From the NCBI RefSeq assembly GCF_022695985.1, contig NZ_JAAPBF010000003.1, positions 1 to 64,000 of the forward strand: DNA of 64,000 nt. Direction: 5' to 3'. The notes beneath the pieces were generated by a model. That model was not told the origin of the DNA. It searched no databases and was given only the letters and a program-made list of their open reading frames with translations. Shown here in pieces: positions 54,230-64,000 of this stretch. The first letter of the stretch is position 1. Every line of letters starts with the position of its first letter. The DNA comes from Streptomyces sp. NP-1717. GTDB taxonomy: Bacteria > Actinomycetota > Actinomycetes > Streptomycetales > Streptomycetaceae. Made by a program: the position numbers and the translations under genes.

Positions 54230-56680
54230 ATGGCCCGCCGCAGCACGAAGACCCCGCCGCCGGAGGACTTCGAGGAGAAGATCCTCGACATCGACGTGGT
54301 CGATGAAATGCAGGGCTCCTTCCTTGAGTACGCGTACTCGGTGATCTACTCCCGTGCCCTGCCCGACGCCCGCGACGGCATGAAGCCGGTGCACCGCCGC
54401 ATCGTCTACCAGATGAACGAGATGGGCCTGCGCCCCGACCGCGGCTATGTGAAGTGCGCCCGTGTCGTCGGTGAGGTGATGGGTAAATTGCACCCGCACG
54501 GGGACGCGTCGATCTACGACGCCCTCGTCCGGATGGCACAGCCGTTCTCGATGCGGCTGCCGCTCGTCGACGGGCACGGCAACTTCGGCTCCCTCGGCAA
54601 CGACGACCCGCCGGCCGCCATGCGGTACACCGAGTGCCGGATGGCCGACGCCACGTCACTGATGACGGAGTCGATCGACGAGGACACCGTCGATTTCCAG
54701 TCGAATTACGACGGCCAGGAGCAGGAACCGGTCACGCTGCCCGCCGCGTACCCGAATCTGCTGGTCAACGGGGCCTCCGGAATCGCCGTCGGCATGGCGA
54801 CGAACATGGCGCCGCACAACCTCGGCGAGGTCATCGCCGCCGCGCGGCATCTGATCAAGCACCCGGGCGCCGACCTGGAAACGCTGATGCGGTACGTGCC
54901 GGGGCCCGACCTGCCCACCGGTGGCCGGATCGTGGGCCTCCAGGGGATCAAGGACGCGTACGAGAACGGGCGCGGGACGTTCAAGATCCGCGCCACGGTC
55001 ACGGTGGAGGACGTCACCGCGCGCCGCAAGGGCCTCGTCGTCACCGAACTGCCCTTCACCGTCGGCCCGGAGAAGGTGATCGCCAAGATCAAGGACCTGG
55101 TCTCGGCGAAGAAGCTCATGGGCATCGCCGACGTCAAGGACCTCACCGACCGGGCGCACGGGCTGCGTCTGGTCATCGAGATCAAGAACGGTTTCATCCC
55201 CGAGGCGGTCCTCGAACAGCTCTACAAGTTGACGCCGATGGAGGAGACCTTCGGTATCAACAACGTGGCGCTGGTGGACGGCCAGCCGCTGACGCTGGGG
55301 CTGAAGGAGCTGCTGGAGGTCTATCTCGACCACCGGTTCACGGTGGTGCGCAGGCGCAGCGAGTTCCGCAGGACCAAGCGGCGCGACCGGCTGCATCTGG
55401 TGGAGGGTCTGCTCGTCGCGCTGCTCGACATCGACGAGGTCATCCGCCTCATCCGGTCGAGCGACAACTCGGCGCAGGCCAAGGAGCGGCTGATCGAGCG
55501 CTTCTCGCTGAGCGACATCCAGACGCAGTACATCCTGGACACGCCGCTGCGCCGGCTCACCCGGTTCGACCGGATCGAGCTGGAGAGCGAGCGCGACCGG
55601 CTCAACGGCGAGATCGACGAGCTGACCGGCATCCTGGAGTCGGACAGCGAGCTGCGCAAGCTCGTCTCCGCCGAACTGGCCACGGTGGCGAAGAAGTTCG
55701 GCACCGACCGGCGCACCGTGCTGCTGGAGTCCGGCAGTTCGCCGGTCGCCGCGGTGCCGCTGGAGGTGGCCGACGACCCGTGCCGGGTGCTGATGTCCTC
55801 CACCGGACTGCTGGCGCGTACGGCCAACGGCGGACCGCTGGGCAGCGGCGACGGCAAGCGGGTGAAGCACGACGTGATCGTCTCGGCCGTGCCGGCGACG
55901 GCGCGCGGCGAGGTCGGGGCCGTCACCTCGACCGGTCGGCTGCTGCGGATCTCCGTCATCGACCTGCCGCAGCTGCCCGACACGGCCTCGGCGCCGAACC
56001 TGTCGGGCGGGGCGCCGCTCGCGGAGTTCCTGACGCTGGAGCCCGACGAGGACCTGGTCTGTCTGACGACGCTGGACGAGTCCTCGCCCGGCCTGGCGCT
56101 GGGCACGCTCCAGGGTGTCGTCAAGCGGGTCGTGCCCGACTATCCGTCCAACAAGGACGAGTTGGAGGTCATCAGTCTCAAGGAGGGTGACCGGGTGGTG
56201 GGCGCGGCAGAGCTGCGTACGGGCGAGGAGGATCTGGTCTTCATCACCTCCGACGCCCAACTGCTGCGCTACCAGGCGTCGCAGGTACGGCCGCAGGGCC
56301 GGCCCGCGGGGGGCATGGCCGGTGTCAAGCTGGCCGAGGGCGCCTCGGTGATCTCGTTCACGGCGGTCGACCCGGCGGGCGACGGGGTGGTCTACACGGT
56401 CGCGGGCTCGCACGGCACGCTGGACGATTCGGAGACGACGGCGAAGCTCACGCCGTTCGACCAGTATCCGCGCAAGGGGCGGGCCACCGGCGGGGTGCGC
56501 TGCCAGCGCTTCCTCAAGGGCGAGGACCTGCTGATCTTCGCCTGGGCGGGCGCGGCCCCGGCGCGGGCCGCGCAGAAGAACGGCACACCGGCCAGGCTGC
56601 CGGAGCCCGATCCGCGCAGGGACGGTTCGGGGACGCCGCCGCCGTCGGTCGTGGCCGTCGTGGCGGGTCCGGCGAGCTGA
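54230..56680 (+). CDS. parC: DNA topoisomerase IV subunit A (ParC-like)
   Basis: The 816-residue protein is a type IIA topoisomerase A subunit that cuts and rejoins DNA. The catalytic Tyr133 is in MRYTECRM; the quinolone pocket reads HPHGDASIYD, with Ala93 where E. coli GyrA has Ser83. A winged-helix and tower region is followed by a C-terminal beta-pinwheel from about 490. The pinwheel lacks a clear GyrA-box (QRRGGKG); GMAGVKL and RKGRATGGVR are similar but weaker, so topoisomerase IV is preferred over gyrase. AAGGAG lies 11 bases before the ATG. The matching ParE gene is not in the window. Confidence 0.9.
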   Translation: MARRSTKTPPPEDFEEKILDIDVVDEMQGSFLEYAYSVIYSRALPDARDGMKPVHRRIVYQMNEMGLRPDRGYVKCARVVGEVMGKLHPHGDASIYDALVRMAQPFSMRLPLVDGHGNFGSLGNDDPPAAMRYTECRMADATSLMTESIDEDTVDFQSNYDGQEQEPVTLPAAYPNLLVNGASGIAVGMATNMAPHNLGEVIAAARHLIKHPGADLETLMRYVPGPDLPTGGRIVGLQGIKDAYENGRGTFKIRATVTVEDVTARRKGLVVTELPFTVGPEKVIAKIKDLVSAKKLMGIADVKDLTDRAHGLRLVIEIKNGFIPEAVLEQLYKLTPMEETFGINNVALVDGQPLTLGLKELLEVYLDHRFTVVRRRSEFRRTKRRDRLHLVEGLLVALLDIDEVIRLIRSSDNSAQAKERLIERFSLSDIQTQYILDTPLRRLTRFDRIELESERDRLNGEIDELTGILESDSELRKLVSAELATVAKKFGTDRRTVLLESGSSPVAAVPLEVADDPCRVLMSSTGLLARTANGGPLGSGDGKRVKHDVIVSAVPATARGEVGAVTSTGRLLRISVIDLPQLPDTASAPNLSGGAPLAEFLTLEPDEDLVCLTTLDESSPGLALGTLQGVVKRVVPDYPSNKDELEVISLKEGDRVVGAAELRTGEEDLVFITSDAQLLRYQASQVRPQGRPAGGMAGVKLAEGASVISFTAVDPAGDGVVYTVAGSHGTLDDSETTAKLTPFDQYPRKGRATGGVRCQRFLKGEDLLIFAWAGAAPARAAQKNGTPARLPEPDPRRDGSGTPPPSVVAVVAGPAS

Positions 56681-56693
56681 CGCGGAGGTCCGT

Positions 56694-57806
56694 TCAGACC
56701 GGGTCGGCGGCCTCTTCGGCCGCCGACCCGGACCGTACGTAGCGCAGGACGCCCCACATGGCGGCCTCGTCGGTGACGCCCTGGTCGGCACCGCTGACGG
56801 CGCAGATCCGCAACTCCTTCTCCAGGGCGTCGCGGTCGATCCCGGAACCGATGAGGACGAGCCGCGTACGGCGTTCGGTGCCCCGTGGCCAGGGCTCCGG
56901 GTAGAAGCGCAGGAAGCGCCCGACGGCGTGTACGTCGTACCGGTTGTCCGGGTCGGCCGCGCCGAAGTCCACGAAGCCCTTGGCGCGGTAGAGCCCTTCC
57001 GGCCGCGAGTCGAGGAAGGCCATGAGCCGGCGCGGGTCCATGGCCGCGGGTTCGTCGAAGGACAGGCTCTCGTAGCCGGTGTGCGGATGGTGCGGGTGCC
57101 CGGGGCCCTCGTCCTGTCCCCCGTCCGCCGCTGTGTCCTCCTCGGCGCGCAGGTCCTCGAAGGAGAGCTGGCGGACCTTCTCGTCCTCGTCCGGGCGGGT
57201 GGCGGGGTCGAAGAGCAGGCCGGGGTCGATCCTCCCGTACGTGGCGGAGACCACCGCCGCGTCCGGCCCCAGCCCGGCGATCACGCCGAGGACGCGCTCG
57301 TGTTCGGCCGGTGTCACGCGGTCGGTCTTGTTCAGGACGACCAGGTCGGCGATGGCGAGATGGCGGTCGGTCTCGGGGTGCCGCGCGCGGGTGGCGTCGA
57401 ACTCGGCCGCGTCCACGACCTCGACGAGCCCTCCGTACACGGTGCGCGGATTGTCGCCCGCGAGGATCATCCGGACGAGTTCCTGCGGCTCGGCGAGACC
57501 GCTCGCCTCGATGACGATGAGGTCGATCCGCGAGGCGGGGCGCGTCAGCCGGTCCAGATAGCCGTCCAGTTCGCTCGCGTCGACGGCGCAGCAGAGGCAG
57601 CCGTTGCCGAGCGAGACCGTGGAGCCGACCTGGCCCGCGACGGTCATGGCGTCGATCTCGACGGCACCGAAGTCGTTGACGATCACGGCGACGCGGTTGC
57701 CGGCGCGGCGGCGCAGGAGGTGGTTGAGCAGGGTCGTCTTGCCCGAGCCGAGGAAGCCCGCGAGGACGACCACCGGAATCTGCCTGCCGGCGGTGCTCGG
57801 ATTCAA
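56694..57806 (-). CDS. CobW/COG0523-family GTP-binding protein
   Basis: The 370-residue GTPase has Walker A GFLGSGKTTLLNHLL, the metal-binding motif GCLCC (in SLGNGCLCCAV), Walker B DLIVIEASGLAEP and base motif NKTD. A His-rich loop (GPGHPHHPHTGYES) and a CobW C-terminal domain (MAFLDSRPEGLYRAKGFVDFG) follow. These proteins deliver metals, often zinc, to client enzymes. The start is a TTG at 57806 (MNPSTAGRQ), chosen since the P-loop begins at residue 17. It converges with the topoisomerase gene, 13 bp away. Confidence 0.9.
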   Translation of the reverse strand: MNPSTAGRQIPVVVLAGFLGSGKTTLLNHLLRRRAGNRVAVIVNDFGAVEIDAMTVAGQVGSTVSLGNGCLCCAVDASELDGYLDRLTRPASRIDLIVIEASGLAEPQELVRMILAGDNPRTVYGGLVEVVDAAEFDATRARHPETDRHLAIADLVVLNKTDRVTPAEHERVLGVIAGLGPDAAVVSATYGRIDPGLLFDPATRPDEDEKVRQLSFEDLRAEEDTAADGGQDEGPGHPHHPHTGYESLSFDEPAAMDPRRLMAFLDSRPEGLYRAKGFVDFGAADPDNRYDVHAVGRFLRFYPEPWPRGTERRTRLVLIGSGIDRDALEKELRICAVSGADQGVTDEAAMWGVLRYVRSGSAAEEAADPV

Positions 57807-57892
57807 GACCGCGCCCTGCCCTTCCGTAGGAGGTGGGGCAGAGCCGTACGCCTGCCCGCTCCAGGATAGGAGAACGGCTCACCGGAGCCGGC

Positions 57893-57941
57893 GTCCTCAA
57901 TCGCCGGACGGGCTTTTTGAGCCCGTCCGGCGATTGAGGAC
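57893..57941. repeat. 22-bp perfect copy of the dispersed palindrome
   Basis: Bases 57893-57914 (GTCCTCAATCGCCGGACGGGCT) pair without mismatch with 57920-57941 around TTTTG. It is the cleanest copy in the window. It stands between the alpha-glucosidase stop and the CobW start, so on the minus strand it is a likely terminator of the sugar operon. Confidence 0.85.
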
Positions 57942-57951
57942 AAGCGCGGGG

Positions 57952-59583
<1,632 letters not shown>

Positions 59584-59703
59584 GTGACGGTCCTTTCGGG
59601 CAGGTGGGACTCCGCCGCCGGCCCCCGGACAACGGGGCGCTGGATGGGAGGGCGGGCGGCGGAGCGCTGGTGGGGAGTGGGTCGGACGGAGCGGAGAGGA
59701 CGA

Positions 59704-60633
59704 TCAGCCCTTGAGGCCGCCCGCGGTCAGACCGCTCATGATGTTGCGCTGGAAGAGCAGGAAGATGAGCAGCGTCGGGACGGACGCGATGGTGAGCGCG
59801 GCGATCAGGACGTTCTCCGGTACTCCGCTCGCGAGCGAGTAGATGCCCACGTTGAGGGTCTGCTTGCCCGGATCGGGCAGGGTGAGCATCGGCCAGAGGA
59901 AGTCCTTCCAGACCCCCACGACCGCGAAGATCGAGACGACTCCGAGGATGGGCCGGGAGATCGGCAGCACCACGGATCTCAGGGTGCGCATCGCCGAGGC
60001 CCCGTCGATGGCCGCGGCGTCCAGCAGTTCCCTCGGTATCGAGTCGAAGAATCTCTTGAGCAGGAAGATGTTGAAGGCGTTGGTGACGGACGGCAGCCAG
60101 ATCGCCCAGGGCGAGTTGAGCAGGTTGCGTTCGACGATCGGTACGTCGAGCACCGTCAGGTACTGGGGTACGACGAGGACGGTCGCCGGGATCATGAGCG
60201 TCATCAGCATCAGGCCGAGGATGGCCTTGCCGAAGATCGGCCGCAGCTTGGAGAGGGAGTAGGCGGCGGCCACGTCGAAGACGAGCTGGAAGGCGAGCGC
60301 CCCGAACGCGTAGTACAGGGTGTTGAAGAGGAGCTTGGCCAGGTCCATCACCTTCCACGCCTGCTCGTAGTTCTCCGGGTGCACGGAGGTGGGGAAGGCC
60401 GTCGGCGGGCTCTGCACGACTTCCTGGGTGGTCTTGAGGCCGCCGGTGACCATCCAGTAGAGCGGTCCGAGGAAGACCAGGGTGAAGACGAGGACCACCA
60501 GGGCGAAGACGATCCAGTAGACCGCCCTGCCACGGGATCTGCCCAGTTGGGCGGGGGAGATCAGGGTCCGCGGGCGGGCCGCCTCGACGGTGCCGGCCCG
60601 CTTGCGCCGGGGTACGAGCGTGTTCGCTGTCAT
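59704..60633 (-). CDS. Sugar ABC transporter permease (MalG-like)
   Basis: The 309-residue membrane subunit has about six helices, from YWIVFALVVLVFTLVFLG to the end, and the ATPase-contact EAA loop in ELLDAAAIDGASAMRTLRSVVLPISRP. It pairs with the MalF-like permease encoded just upstream (13 bp away) and is a carbohydrate importer subunit. No ATPase gene is present in the cluster; Streptomyces often use the shared MsiK ATPase. Confidence 0.92.
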   Translation of the reverse strand: MTANTLVPRRKRAGTVEAARPRTLISPAQLGRSRGRAVYWIVFALVVLVFTLVFLGPLYWMVTGGLKTTQEVVQSPPTAFPTSVHPENYEQAWKVMDLAKLLFNTLYYAFGALAFQLVFDVAAAYSLSKLRPIFGKAILGLMLMTLMIPATVLVVPQYLTVLDVPIVERNLLNSPWAIWLPSVTNAFNIFLLKRFFDSIPRELLDAAAIDGASAMRTLRSVVLPISRPILGVVSIFAVVGVWKDFLWPMLTLPDPGKQTLNVGIYSLASGVPENVLIAALTIASVPTLLIFLLFQRNIMSGLTAGGLKG

Positions 60634-60646
60634 GCCTTCCGGCCCC

Positions 60647-61606
60647 CTAGTCCTCGTTGCCGCGGCTGAGCCGCACGTACACCGCGGAGAAGCCCGCGAG
60701 GAGTACGAGCAGGACGAGTCCGAGCGCCGCGGCACTGCCGTAGTTGTTGAAGTTGAACGCGTACTGGTAGATGAGGTAGACGACCGTGGTCGTCGACCCC
60801 TCCGGTCCCGCCCCGTTGGTGAGCAGGAACGGTTCGGTGAACACCTGCATCGTCGCGATGATCTGCATGAGCAGCATCAGCGAGAGGATGAGCTTGGTCT
60901 GCGGGATGGTGACGTGCCAGATCTTGCGGAGGATTCCCGCGCCGTCCAGTTCGGCCGCCTCGTACAGCTCGCCGGGGATCGACTGGAGCGCGGCGAGATA
61001 GATGAGGGTGGCGCCGCCCATGCTCATCCAGGTCGCCGCGATGACGACGGAGAGCATGGCCGTGTCGGTGTCCTGGAGCCACTGCTGGGCGGGGAGGCCG
61101 AAGGTCTCCAGGATGCGGTTGAACAGGCCGTATCCGGGGTCGTAGAAGTACTTGAAGAGCAGTACGGAGGCGACCGGCGGGAGCATCACCGGGAGATAGA
61201 CGAGCAGTCGCAGATATCCCTGGCCGTGCCGGAACTCGTTGAGGACGACGGCGACGAGGAACGGGACGACGAATCCCAGCAGCAGCGCGAGGCCCGTGAA
61301 GAGCAGGGTGTTGCGCCACGCCTGCCAGAAGGCCGGGTCGTTGAAGATGTACGTGAGGTTGGACCAGCCGGCCCAGGTGGTCTTCCCGTTCTCGTTCTTC
61401 TGGAAGGCCAGGATGAATTCCCTGACCATCGGATACCAGGAGAAGAACGAGAAGCAGAGTACGGCTCCGATCAGGAACCCGTGCGCCGAGAGGTTGCGGC
61501 GCACGGACCGTACGAACTCCTCGCGGGCGAAGTCCGTCCGGTGGGAGCCGGGGCGTCCGTGGCTCGGCGGGCTCGCCTTGCTCTTGGACAGGGTGGGGGC
61601 CGACAT
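60647..61606 (-). CDS. Sugar ABC transporter permease (MalF-like)
   Basis: The 319-residue protein has a cytoplasmic N-terminus of about 38 residues, six or so helices (FLIGAVLCFSFFSWYP, LLFTGLALLLGFVVPFLVAVVL, LLVYLPVMLPPVASVLLF and later) and the EAA loop GELYEAAELDGAGILRKIWHVTIPQ. ATG 61606 has GGAGAG close upstream. It lies 138 bp after the binding-protein gene and directly before the second permease. Confidence 0.92.
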   Translation of the reverse strand: MSAPTLSKSKASPPSHGRPGSHRTDFAREEFVRSVRRNLSAHGFLIGAVLCFSFFSWYPMVREFILAFQKNENGKTTWAGWSNLTYIFNDPAFWQAWRNTLLFTGLALLLGFVVPFLVAVVLNEFRHGQGYLRLLVYLPVMLPPVASVLLFKYFYDPGYGLFNRILETFGLPAQQWLQDTDTAMLSVVIAATWMSMGGATLIYLAALQSIPGELYEAAELDGAGILRKIWHVTIPQTKLILSLMLLMQIIATMQVFTEPFLLTNGAGPEGSTTTVVYLIYQYAFNFNNYGSAAALGLVLLVLLAGFSAVYVRLSRGNED

Positions 61607-61744
61607 GGTCTCTCCTCGGTGCCGGTGCGCAGACTCGTTGGCTCACGGACGGACGGGACTCCGGTCACGGGGCGATCCGGTCCCCGGCCGGGGGCCGGCC
61701 CGTGGCGGGGACCGGGTCCGCGTGACCCGGTCCCGCCCGTCCGT

Positions 61745-63166
61745 CTACTGAGTCGCCAGGACTTGGTTGACCTGCTTCTCGGCGGTCGACAGGAGCTTGT
61801 CGACGTCCGCGTCCTTGTTGGTCAGCACGCCGGACATCGCGACGTCGAGGATCTTGTAGATCTCCTGCGCCTTCGGCGGCTCGGCCTTGCCCTTGACCGG
61901 GTTGTCCATGAAGGGCTTGAAGTTCTCGACGGGCATGGTGGCGTGCTCGCTGCGCAGCGCGTCGTCCTTGGCCTTGGAGTCACCGAGCCAGAAGTTCGGC
62001 TGCGGCAGTCCGACGGGGAGCTTGTCGGCCTTGGTGCGGTCCCACTCGAACTGGCCCTTGCCGGGAGTCAGGAACTTGAAGTTCTGCCAGGCGATGGCGG
62101 CCTTGATCTTGTCGGGCGAACTGCCCTTCTTGATCATGTAGTTGTTGCCGCCGAAGAGGGTCGCCTCGGCGCCGGGGATCGGGCCCATGCCGAAGTTCTC
62201 GTAGGTGGCGCCGAGTTGCTGGACCATGTACGTGATGTCGTCAGGCGCGGCGAGGAACATGCCCAGCTTGTCGGTGGCTATCTGCTTCTGCAGGTCGCCC
62301 CACTTGAGCAGCTGGGTCTTGCCCATGCTGTCGTCCTCCCACCGCATGGTGCGAAGGTTCTCCAGGACCTGCTTGCCCAGGTCGGTGTTGAACGCGGCCT
62401 TCTTGCCCGTGGAGTCGACGACCTCGCCGCCGAGGCCGTAGATCGACGCGGTGAAGTGCCAGCCGCCGTTGTTGCCCGCGCTGTACTCGCCGAAGCCGGA
62501 GACGCCGCCGCCGAGGCCGGCGATCTTGTCCGAGGCGGTACGGACCTCTTCCCAGGTGGTGGGAGGCGAGTTGGGGTCCAGCCCCGCCTCCTCGAAGAGC
62601 TTCCGGTTGATCAGCAGACCCATGGTGTAGTTGCTGGTCGGCAGGCCGTAGAGCTTGCCGTCCTGCTTCAGCACGTCCAGGACGCCCGGGTCGATGTCCT
62701 TCAGCGCCGGCACGGACTTGTCGTTGACGTACGCCGAGATGTCCTCGGCCCCGTCGTTGTCCAGCACCTGCTGGAGGTCGGTGAAGTAGGTGTAGTACAC
62801 GTCGGGCTGGGACTTCGCCTTGAGCATCGCGGTGAAGCGCGGCGGCTCCAGACACTGGCCCGGCGTGGACTTCCCGTTGATCTTGACGTTCGGGTACGTC
62901 TTGTTGAATTCCTTGACGTCCTCGTTCCACTCCTTCAGCTCCGCGGCCTTCGCGGCCGGCGGCATGCAGTCGATCGAGAGTGTCACCTTGGCCTTCGGGT
63001 CCAACGGCGCTGACGGGTCTGACGACCCGCCGCCGGAGTCGCCGTCGTCGTCGCTACTGCTGCTGCTCGTGCCGCAGGCGGCGAGAGTCAGGGCGAGCAC
63101 GGTGACAATGGCGGCCGCGGCGGTGCGGTCGGTACGGCGAATACGGCGGAACCCAGCACTTCTCAT
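61745..63166 (-). CDS. Sugar-binding lipoprotein of the ABC importer
   Basis: The 473-residue protein has a lipoprotein signal ending LALTLAACGTSS with the modified Cys near residue 31. A Ser/Asp/Gly-rich linker and a family-1-type solute-binding domain follow (KVTLSIDCMPPAAKAAEL, KSQPDVYYTYFTDLQQVL, GLPTSNYTMGLLINRKLFEEAGL). Start ATG 63166 has GAAGGGGA seven bases upstream. The sugar may be maltose-type or another alpha-glucoside given the GH13 gene at the operon end; this is inference. Confidence 0.92.
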   Translation of the reverse strand: MRSAGFRRIRRTDRTAAAAIVTVLALTLAACGTSSSSSDDDGDSGGGSSDPSAPLDPKAKVTLSIDCMPPAAKAAELKEWNEDVKEFNKTYPNVKINGKSTPGQCLEPPRFTAMLKAKSQPDVYYTYFTDLQQVLDNDGAEDISAYVNDKSVPALKDIDPGVLDVLKQDGKLYGLPTSNYTMGLLINRKLFEEAGLDPNSPPTTWEEVRTASDKIAGLGGGVSGFGEYSAGNNGGWHFTASIYGLGGEVVDSTGKKAAFNTDLGKQVLENLRTMRWEDDSMGKTQLLKWGDLQKQIATDKLGMFLAAPDDITYMVQQLGATYENFGMGPIPGAEATLFGGNNYMIKKGSSPDKIKAAIAWQNFKFLTPGKGQFEWDRTKADKLPVGLPQPNFWLGDSKAKDDALRSEHATMPVENFKPFMDNPVKGKAEPPKAQEIYKILDVAMSGVLTNKDADVDKLLSTAEKQVNQVLATQ

Positions 63167-63424
63167 CGATGGTCCCCTTCGGGCATGAGCGTGGAAGGCC
63201 CACGGCTGAAACTCTGCCGGGGCGCGGCACACTCAACCACCGTCGACAGGAGACCGCAATATCTCGCGCCGTTTTCGTAAAAGTTTGACAGCCTTCCGCA
63301 TCGGCCATGACCCGCACCGGGGGCCGGAGTTGGACAGGGCGGGATTTGTCAGACAGGACCCCCGGGAGCGCCACAGGGCCCCCGAAGGGGCCCTGAAAGA
63401 GACTTGCGGGAGCGGGGGGCTCCC
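63167..63424. promoter_or_regulatory. Promoter region of the sugar operon
   Basis: This 258-bp gap separates the binding-protein gene from the LacI-family gene, both on the minus strand. An A/T-rich patch at about 63262-63290 contains TTTTCGTAAAA (63272-63282), a short inverted repeat (TTTT-N3-AAAA) that could be a LacI-family operator, and TTGACA nearby on the plus strand. The match to a known operator is weak. Confidence 0.4.
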
Positions 63425-64000
63425 CTACCGGGGCGACTGCGCCGTGGAGCCTCGTACGACCAGCTCCGGCTCGAACAGCAGCTCGCCCGGCGGCACGGCG
63501 CCACCCTGGATCTGCGCGCACAGCAGCTCCACCGCGGCCCGGCCCATGGCCTCGATCGGCTGGCGGACGGTGGTCAGCGGCGGCTCGGTGCAGTTCATGA
63601 AGGCGGAGTCGTCGTACCCGACGACGGAGACCTCGCCGGGGACGTCCAGCCCGCGCCGGCGGGCCGCCCGTACGGCGCCGAGCGCCAGCGGGTCACTCGC
63701 GCAGATGATGCCGGTGACCCCGCGGTCCAGCAGCCGCGCGGCGGCGGCCTGGCCGCCTTCCAGGGAGAACATCGACCGCTCGATGTACTCGTCGGGCAGC
63801 GACTCCCCCGCGGCCTTCACGATCGCCAGGGCGGCGGCGAGCTTGCGCCGCGACGGTACGTGGTCGGCCGGGCCGAGGACGAGGCCGATGCGCTCGTGGC
63901 CGAGGGACGCCAGATGCCGCCACGCCTGCTCGACGGCGACGGCGTCGTCGCAGGAGATGGTGGGGAAGTCCAGGTTCTCTATGGGCGCGTTGATGAGCAC
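63425..64000 (-). CDS. LacI-family regulator, C-terminal part (runs off the window)
   Basis: At least 191 residues of the effector-binding core of a LacI/GalR repressor are present: ISCDDAVAVEQAWRHLASLGHERIGLVLGP, GVTGIICASDPLALGAVRAARRRGLDVPGEVSVVGYDD, and LTTVRQPIEAMGRAAVELL. The DNA-binding N-terminus lies beyond base 64000, so the true start is not visible. Position just before the sugar operon suggests it controls that operon. The ligand is probably the transported sugar. Confidence 0.9.
   Translation of the reverse strand: MLINAPIENLDFPTISCDDAVAVEQAWRHLASLGHERIGLVLGPADHVPSRRKLAAALAIVKAAGESLPDEYIERSMFSLEGGQAAAARLLDRGVTGIICASDPLALGAVRAARRRGLDVPGEVSVVGYDDSAFMNCTEPPLTTVRQPIEAMGRAAVELLCAQIQGGAVPPGELLFEPELVVRGSTAQSPR

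Noticed and set aside
54230..56680. Assignment as DNA gyrase subunit A
   Set aside because: The C-terminal domain lacks a clear GyrA-box, so topoisomerase IV subunit A fits better; not fully excluded.

Overview
The window is a GC-rich actinobacterial chromosome segment, almost certainly Streptomyces or a close relative. The evidence is strong third-position GC bias, many GTG starts, and a set of genes typical of that genus: a SepH-type cell division protein, a CutR/CutS pair, KdpD/KdpE, DUF3093, DUF3710, DUF3159, DUF4193 and DUF5998 proteins, and a sugar ABC importer with no ATPase of its own. From memory, the order from about 12.8 to 57.8 kb resembles the conserved core of the S. coelicolor chromosome near parC, ptsH, cutRS and dut. 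The first 12.5 kb looks like accessory DNA.

Layout. 0-5.4 kb: a forward metabolic group (secreted beta-propeller protein, metallo-beta-lactamase-fold hydrolase with a disrupted 5' end, carboxylesterase, small membrane protein, aldo/keto reductase). 5.4-12.6 kb: a candidate conflict or stress-sensing island. On the minus strand it has a 47-residue membrane microprotein, an EACC1-like small membrane protein, a large caspase-transmembrane-binding-protein-vWA fusion, and a translationally coupled solute-binding lipoprotein. Divergent from these, across a region with two strong palindromes, is an HTH, coiled-coil and helical-repeat protein. 12.8-25.6 kb: a 23S rRNA-type methyltransferase, a KimA/APC-type permease, an MMPL exporter next to an ArsR-type regulator with a small coiled-coil membrane partner, two TrkA proteins, DUF3159 and OB-fold proteins, and the kdpDE sensor system. 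These suggest a potassium and osmotic homeostasis neighbourhood.

25.6-46.3 kb: repeats, an ABC ATPase, thioesterase-dut-DUF3710, DUF3093 and DUF4193 genes, cutRS, inositol monophosphatase, ferrochelatase, an MFS transporter, an FAD lactone oxidase, sepH, rhodanese, VOC and ArsC-like proteins, thymidine kinase, a nucleotide pyrophosphatase-like enzyme and DUF5998. 46.7-57.8 kb: a GNAT/acyl-CoA synthetase fusion, HPr, an M23 peptidase behind a ydaO-type c-di-AMP riboswitch, a pair of M16 peptidases, a topoisomerase IV A subunit and a CobW GTPase. 57.9-64 kb: an alpha-glucosidase and maltose-type ABC import operon with a LacI-family regulator that runs off the window end.

Two repeat families link distant intergenic regions. 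One is a palindrome built on CCTCAATCGCCGGACGGGC, with four copies near 21.0, 38.4, 46.5 and 57.9 kb. The other is a unit of about 143 bp near 25.8 and 46.6 kb, with a diverged partial copy at 26.0 kb. I saw no tRNA, rRNA, CRISPR array, insertion sequence or prophage gene.
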